Source: Oscillospiraceae bacterium | Lineage (GTDB): Bacteria > Bacillota > Clostridia > Oscillospirales > Oscillospiraceae | Direction of reading: 5' to 3' | Length of the DNA: 64,000 nt | NCBI GenBank assembly: GCA_009780175.1 | Contig: WRAO01000003.1 | Span: forward strand, 1-64,000 | Part shown: positions 60,684 through 64,000 of the stretch, piece by piece | How the letters are laid out: every line of letters starts with the position of its first letter | How positions within the stretch are numbered: position 1 is the first letter of the stretch | Notes under the pieces: model-generated | Told to the model about the DNA's origin: nothing | Seen by the model: the letters and a program-made list of their open reading frames with translations, nothing else | The model's database searches: none | Program-made: the position numbers and the translations under genes

Positions 60684-61703
60684 ATGAAAATGCGTAAGAA
60701 AATCGGTCTAATTGCAATGCTTTTGGCAGTGGTACTGGTTCTTGGAGCCTGTACTTCGTCCACTCCGACAGCGCCTCCTAACCAGACAGTCCCCGGTGCG
60801 GAAGGTGATTGGGTTTGGGAACGTCCGGTTGAGTTTGTGGTTCTCTGGGGTCCCGGCTCTGGCACAGATACTACTATGCGTGCGTTCGTACCCTTCTTAG
60901 AGGCGGAACTTGGCGTTCCGATTCGGATTAACAATGTAGAGGGTGCCGGCGGCATCAGAGGTGCTGAGTTCTTTGCGAACCAACCGGCGGACGGATACGT
61001 CTATTCCATGTTCACACAGTCTCACATCATCGCCGCGATCAACGGAACCGCGAACTTTGATATCATGGCGGAAACGGTTCCGATCGCCAGCCTTGTCCAT
61101 GACGCCAGATTGATTCTCGCCGGGACACAGGCCCCCTTTGACGATTTTGACGGGATGGTGGCCTACGCCAGAGCAAATCCGGGCGCACTCACGATCAGCG
61201 TTATGTCCATCACCGGACTGGACGCCATCGCGCTGACCGACCTGACCAGACAACTCGACATCGACCTCACCATGATCGCCTTCGGCTCGCAAGCCGAGGC
61301 TGACGCGGCAATTTTGGGCGGCCATGTCCACATGTCGCTCACCTCTCCGATGGACGGTGTGCAATACATTGAAGCCGGGCTCATGAACGGTATTGTTCTC
61401 TTCGCCGAAGAGCGTTCCGCCTCTGTTCCGGATGTCCCGACTACGGTTGAACTCGGATATGACGCTACCATTGGCCCGTGGCGCTCTATTGTCGCGATGA
61501 GAGGTACGCCGGAAGCGGCGATTGTCGCAATGGAGGAGGCGATTTACAGGGCGAACCAGCATCCGGGCTGGTGGGAATGGAAAGAGTCTGTCGGCTTGAC
61601 CGACCGAGACGGGTTCGCGAGACGCGCGGAATTCGAGAATCAGTGGCAGACGGAATATGTTCTCTTTAGAGAGCTTATGACACAGATGGGCATTATCGGC
61701 TAG
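60684..61703 (+). CDS. tctC: Tripartite tricarboxylate transporter substrate-binding lipoprotein
   Basis: A 339-residue TctC/Bug-type lipoprotein: lipobox VLVLGACTSS (Cys at about 24), then the two-domain binding fold with VEFVVLWGPGSGTDTTMRAF and AGGIRGAEFFANQPADGYVY (about 100). It would deliver citrate or a related tricarboxylate to TctAB; the citrate assignment comes from co-transcription with citDEF. ATG 60684 follows AAAAAGGGAG. Confidence 0.92.
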   Translation: MKMRKKIGLIAMLLAVVLVLGACTSSTPTAPPNQTVPGAEGDWVWERPVEFVVLWGPGSGTDTTMRAFVPFLEAELGVPIRINNVEGAGGIRGAEFFANQPADGYVYSMFTQSHIIAAINGTANFDIMAETVPIASLVHDARLILAGTQAPFDDFDGMVAYARANPGALTISVMSITGLDAIALTDLTRQLDIDLTMIAFGSQAEADAAILGGHVHMSLTSPMDGVQYIEAGLMNGIVLFAEERSASVPDVPTTVELGYDATIGPWRSIVAMRGTPEAAIVAMEEAIYRANQHPGWWEWKESVGLTDRDGFARRAEFENQWQTEYVLFRELMTQMGIIG

Positions 61704-61714
61704 TCAGAATGTGC

Positions 61715-61757
61715 AGGGTCCCTGTCCTGCTGGTGTTGCAGACAGGGGCCCTTTTTA
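61715..61757 (+). terminator. Internal terminator/attenuator between tctC and tctB
   Basis: AGGGTCCCTGTC and GACAGGGGCCCT form a stem with one G-T pair, followed by TTTTT. It would give more binding protein mRNA than membrane-component mRNA, a common design in binding-protein transporters. Confidence 0.8.
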
Positions 61758-61791
61758 TGTGGATTAGTCCAACTCAGAGGAGATGTTACAT

Positions 61792-62307
61792 ATGGCATTA
61801 AAGATGTTAGTCAACGGTGTCCTGTTGTTGTTTTTCCTATACTCTTATATCTACACGCTCCAAAACCCGCCGCCCCCGACGGTTCTCCCTCATGACATGG
61901 ACGGAGCACAGTGGGCGCAAGGGATTTTGATTCTGCTCATCTTTTTTCTCGGCCTCAATATTTTCAATATTTACCGCACAGCAAAGCCGGAAGAGCGCAA
62001 TGTCAGTTCCATCACCTCCTTGAACTTTAAAGGGATATGGAAGAGCAAGCTCTTTTACGGCATGGCGATTATGTTAGCTTATGCCTATATCCTGCCGCAA
62101 ATCGGGTTCATTGTGGCGTCTTTTATCATGGTAATGCTTTACATGATCCTCCTTGGAGAGCGGCGTTTTGTGCGCGTACCAATCTACGCGACAGTCATTG
62201 TTTCCGGATTCTATGTGTTCTTTCTCTGGGGTCTGGACGTCTGGCTGCCACGCGGTACGGGCGTGTTCTGGGAATTCTCCATGGCGATTGAGTCATTCTT
62301 TAGGTAG
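61792..62307 (+). CDS. tctB: Tripartite tricarboxylate transporter small membrane protein
   Basis: A 171-residue protein with four predicted helices (about residues 5-25, 42-62, 80-115 as a split pair, 122-148), matching TctB. The N-terminal helix is followed by a Pro-rich loop (QNPPPPTVLPHD). ATG 61792 is preferred over 61783 because GAGGAG ends directly before the latter. Pairs with TctA in the membrane. Confidence 0.88.
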   Translation: MALKMLVNGVLLLFFLYSYIYTLQNPPPPTVLPHDMDGAQWAQGILILLIFFLGLNIFNIYRTAKPEERNVSSITSLNFKGIWKSKLFYGMAIMLAYAYILPQIGFIVASFIMVMLYMILLGERRFVRVPIYATVIVSGFYVFFLWGLDVWLPRGTGVFWEFSMAIESFFR

Positions 62308-62322
62308 AGGAGGGGTAATACT

Positions 62323-63831
62323 ATGTTAGATTTAGGCGTAATCGCACAAGGATTTAGCGCAATATTTTTAAATCCCTTTGCGTTGCTGGTGATCGTGATC
62401 GGCACGACTGTAGGCGTTGTACTCGGTGCGACACCCGGAATTAGTAACTCGATGGCGGTTGTTTTGGCTGTGCCCTTTGCCATTGCGATGGACCCAATGA
62501 TCGCTTTGGCCTTTTTGACAGCGATCTATTGCGCGTCTATCACAGGCGGCAGTATCCCGGCGATTTTGTTCCGGATTCCCGGAACGCCGTCAAGTGCGCC
62601 CACTGCCCTGGACGGCTATGCAATGACCACCAGAGGAGAGAGCGGAAAGGCGCTGGGCATTGCCCTGATCGGCTCTGCGATCGGCGGTATGGTGGCTGCG
62701 CTTGCCATGCTGTTTATTTCCCCGCAACTGACACAGGTGGCACTTACCTTTGGACCGGCTGAACTGGCCGCGATTGCTTTCCTCGGCCTTTCGGTCTTGA
62801 CCTTTCTGGATCAGAAGAACATTATTCCAACCATCATCTCTGGTCTGATCGGCTTGTTTCTCGCAACAGTTGGTATGGATCCCATCTATGGATATGCCCG
62901 CTTTACTTGGGGCAACTCTACCCTGCTCAACGGTGTGCCGATGATCCCGACCATGATCGGCCTGTTCGCGATCATCGAGGTGCTCAAACAGACAGTCAAG
63001 CGCGATACGCTAGACACCAGCAAAGGCTCCGGTAAGTCCGGAAGTATCCTCATGCCGCTCCGGGAATGGTTTGCCATGAAGTGGACAGTTTTCCGTGCCT
63101 CCGTTCTCGGAACAGCGATCGGCCTTTTGCCGGGCGCCGGGGCCACAATCGCCTCCTTCCTCGGGTATGCCACGGAAACGAGAATGTCCAAAGATCCGTC
63201 TTCGTTCGGCCAAGGAAATCCCAAGGGCGTTCTGGCTTCAGAGTGTTCCAGTAACGCCGCTGCGGGCGCTTCCCTTGTGCCCTTGCTTTCGCTGGGTATT
63301 CCCGGTGGTCCTGCGGCTGCGATTATGATGACTGCGCTGACGATTCAGGGTGTGCAAATGGGTCCGATGCTTCTCGTCAGGCAGCCGGAAATGCTCACCA
63401 GTGTATTCGCGGCAATGGCTTTGACTAACGTTGTCATGGTTATCGTGGCGGTCTGGATTGCTAAAATATTTAGCAAAATTCTGGACATTCCATACACCAT
63501 TCTTGGGACCTGTATCTTCCTTATGTCTGCCGTGGGCTCCTTTGCCCTTTCCAGCAGTACCGGTGATGTAATGATCATGGTGCTGGCAGGTGTAATAGGA
63601 TACGCTCTCATTACCAAAATCAAGTTTAATGCGCCTGCGATCATTTTGGGGCTTGTACTCGGAGATATGATTGAGGCCAACTTCAGCCGTGCCATTACCT
63701 TGGCCCGCGGCGATATGCTCTCTATCTTTATGCGGCCGATCACGGGCGTGATCCTGTTGGCCAGTTTGATTCTGTTGCTTATGCCCATTATCAAGCCCTT
63801 GTTAGACAAACGGAAAAAGGGAGACTCTTAA
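62323..63831 (+). CDS. tctA: Tripartite tricarboxylate transporter large membrane protein
   Basis: A 502-residue membrane protein with about 12 helices. Family motifs: GATPGISNSMAVVLAVPFAI (about 31), YCASITGGSIPAILFRIPGT with SAPTALDGYAMTTRGESGKA (about 70-115), LLPGAGATIASFLGYATE (about 267), and SNAAAGASLVPLLSLGIPGG. Cation-coupled uptake of citrate or another tricarboxylate is the known role of the family. AGAGGAGGGG precedes ATG 62323. Confidence 0.95.
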   Translation: MLDLGVIAQGFSAIFLNPFALLVIVIGTTVGVVLGATPGISNSMAVVLAVPFAIAMDPMIALAFLTAIYCASITGGSIPAILFRIPGTPSSAPTALDGYAMTTRGESGKALGIALIGSAIGGMVAALAMLFISPQLTQVALTFGPAELAAIAFLGLSVLTFLDQKNIIPTIISGLIGLFLATVGMDPIYGYARFTWGNSTLLNGVPMIPTMIGLFAIIEVLKQTVKRDTLDTSKGSGKSGSILMPLREWFAMKWTVFRASVLGTAIGLLPGAGATIASFLGYATETRMSKDPSSFGQGNPKGVLASECSSNAAAGASLVPLLSLGIPGGPAAAIMMTALTIQGVQMGPMLLVRQPEMLTSVFAAMALTNVVMVIVAVWIAKIFSKILDIPYTILGTCIFLMSAVGSFALSSSTGDVMIMVLAGVIGYALITKIKFNAPAIILGLVLGDMIEANFSRAITLARGDMLSIFMRPITGVILLASLILLLMPIIKPLLDKRKKGDS

Positions 63832-63851
63832 GGTCAGATAGCAAATTTATC

Positions 63852-63886
63852 AAAGCCGATCACCGGAGATGGTGATCGGCTTTGTG
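63852..63886 (+). terminator. Terminator of the citrate operon
   Basis: AAAGCCGATCACC pairs perfectly with GGTGATCGGCTTT around GGAGAT, 20 bases after the tctA stop. Confidence 0.92.
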
Positions 63887-63894
63887 TTTGTATT

Positions 63895-64000
63895 ATGAAG
63901 ATTGCGCCGTGGCAGAAACAAAAATCCAGAGGATTGGTACTGTCGAAGTGGATCGGCAGGGGTAAAAAACAGAAAAAAGAGCCGACTCCAACGGGAATCG
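63895..64000 (+). CDS. Possible start of a further gene, cut by the window end
   Basis: An open frame of 35 codons from ATG 63895 (MKIAPWQKQKSRGLVLSKWI, then a Lys-rich stretch GKKQKKEP) runs to the last base. No clear ribosome site precedes it and it begins only 9 bases after the terminator, so coding is uncertain. Confidence 0.25.
   Translation, partial: MKIAPWQKQKSRGLVLSKWIGRGKKQKKEPTPTGI

Overview
The window comes from an endospore-forming, anaerobic, Gram-positive Firmicute of class Clostridia (an Oscillospiraceae-like gut or sediment lineage is my guess; the genus is not resolved). Evidence: sporulation genes (3' part of spoIIE, and spoIIGA with sigE), Firmicute-type sigma-A promoters and strong AGGAGG ribosome sites, five or so secreted proteins of which four end in S-layer homology (SLH) domains, a citrate lyase fermentation operon, and an OLE RNA locus. 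No phage, plasmid, CRISPR array or complete insertion sequence is visible.

Layout. 1-20 kb: spoIIE end, a small membrane protein, a regulator plus membrane M23 peptidase pair, mtaD, a VanY-like carboxypeptidase, sigE/spoIIGA, a 54-residue protein divergent from an XRE regulator, rarA, glyA, a NapH-like ferredoxin protein, nth, a frameshifted membrane gene, gltX, an LRR-SLH surface protein, a YnzC-like protein, guanine deaminase and an RluA-family pseudouridine synthase. 20-25.6 kb: a large SLH protein, repeat-rich intergenic DNA and dCMP deaminase. 25.6-37.3 kb, all minus strand: DUF177-rpmF, a radical SAM DUF512 protein, der-plsY-gpsA, then OLE RNA, oapA, tlyA, nadK, argR, recN, tyrS. 37.4-38.8 kb: tRNA-Ser and a strip of decayed gene fragments. 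38.9-48.8 kb: a second large SLH protein, a secreted protein, a cobalamin riboswitch with btuF-btuC-(Cys-rich)-btuD, a CotH kinase fused to SLH domains, and a methyltransferase. 48.9-54 kb: two AEC transporters, and a DUF4342 protein with a two-component system. 54.5-64 kb: citrate lyase genes (citC and a citX-citG fusion on minus, citDEF on plus), a GntR regulator with operators, and a tripartite tricarboxylate transporter tctCBA.

How genes work together. The 57-64 kb block makes a complete citrate module: tctCBA imports a tricarboxylate, citDEF cleaves citrate to acetate and oxaloacetate, citX-citG and citC build and acetylate the prosthetic group, and the GntR protein probably reads paired GTATCC half-sites in the divergent promoter region. 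btuFCD imports cobalamin under a B12 riboswitch. gpsA and plsY supply phosphatidic acid precursors.

Most notable. (1) A 0.65 kb structured non-coding stretch between gpsA and a four-helix membrane protein, in the tlyA-nadK-argR-recN neighbourhood, is recognisable as OLE RNA with its partner OapA. (2) A family of about 400 bp modular palindromic intergenic elements occurs about seven times, and its core lies in opposite orientations in different copies. (3) The + strand changes from C-rich to G-rich near 19.7 kb independently of gene direction.
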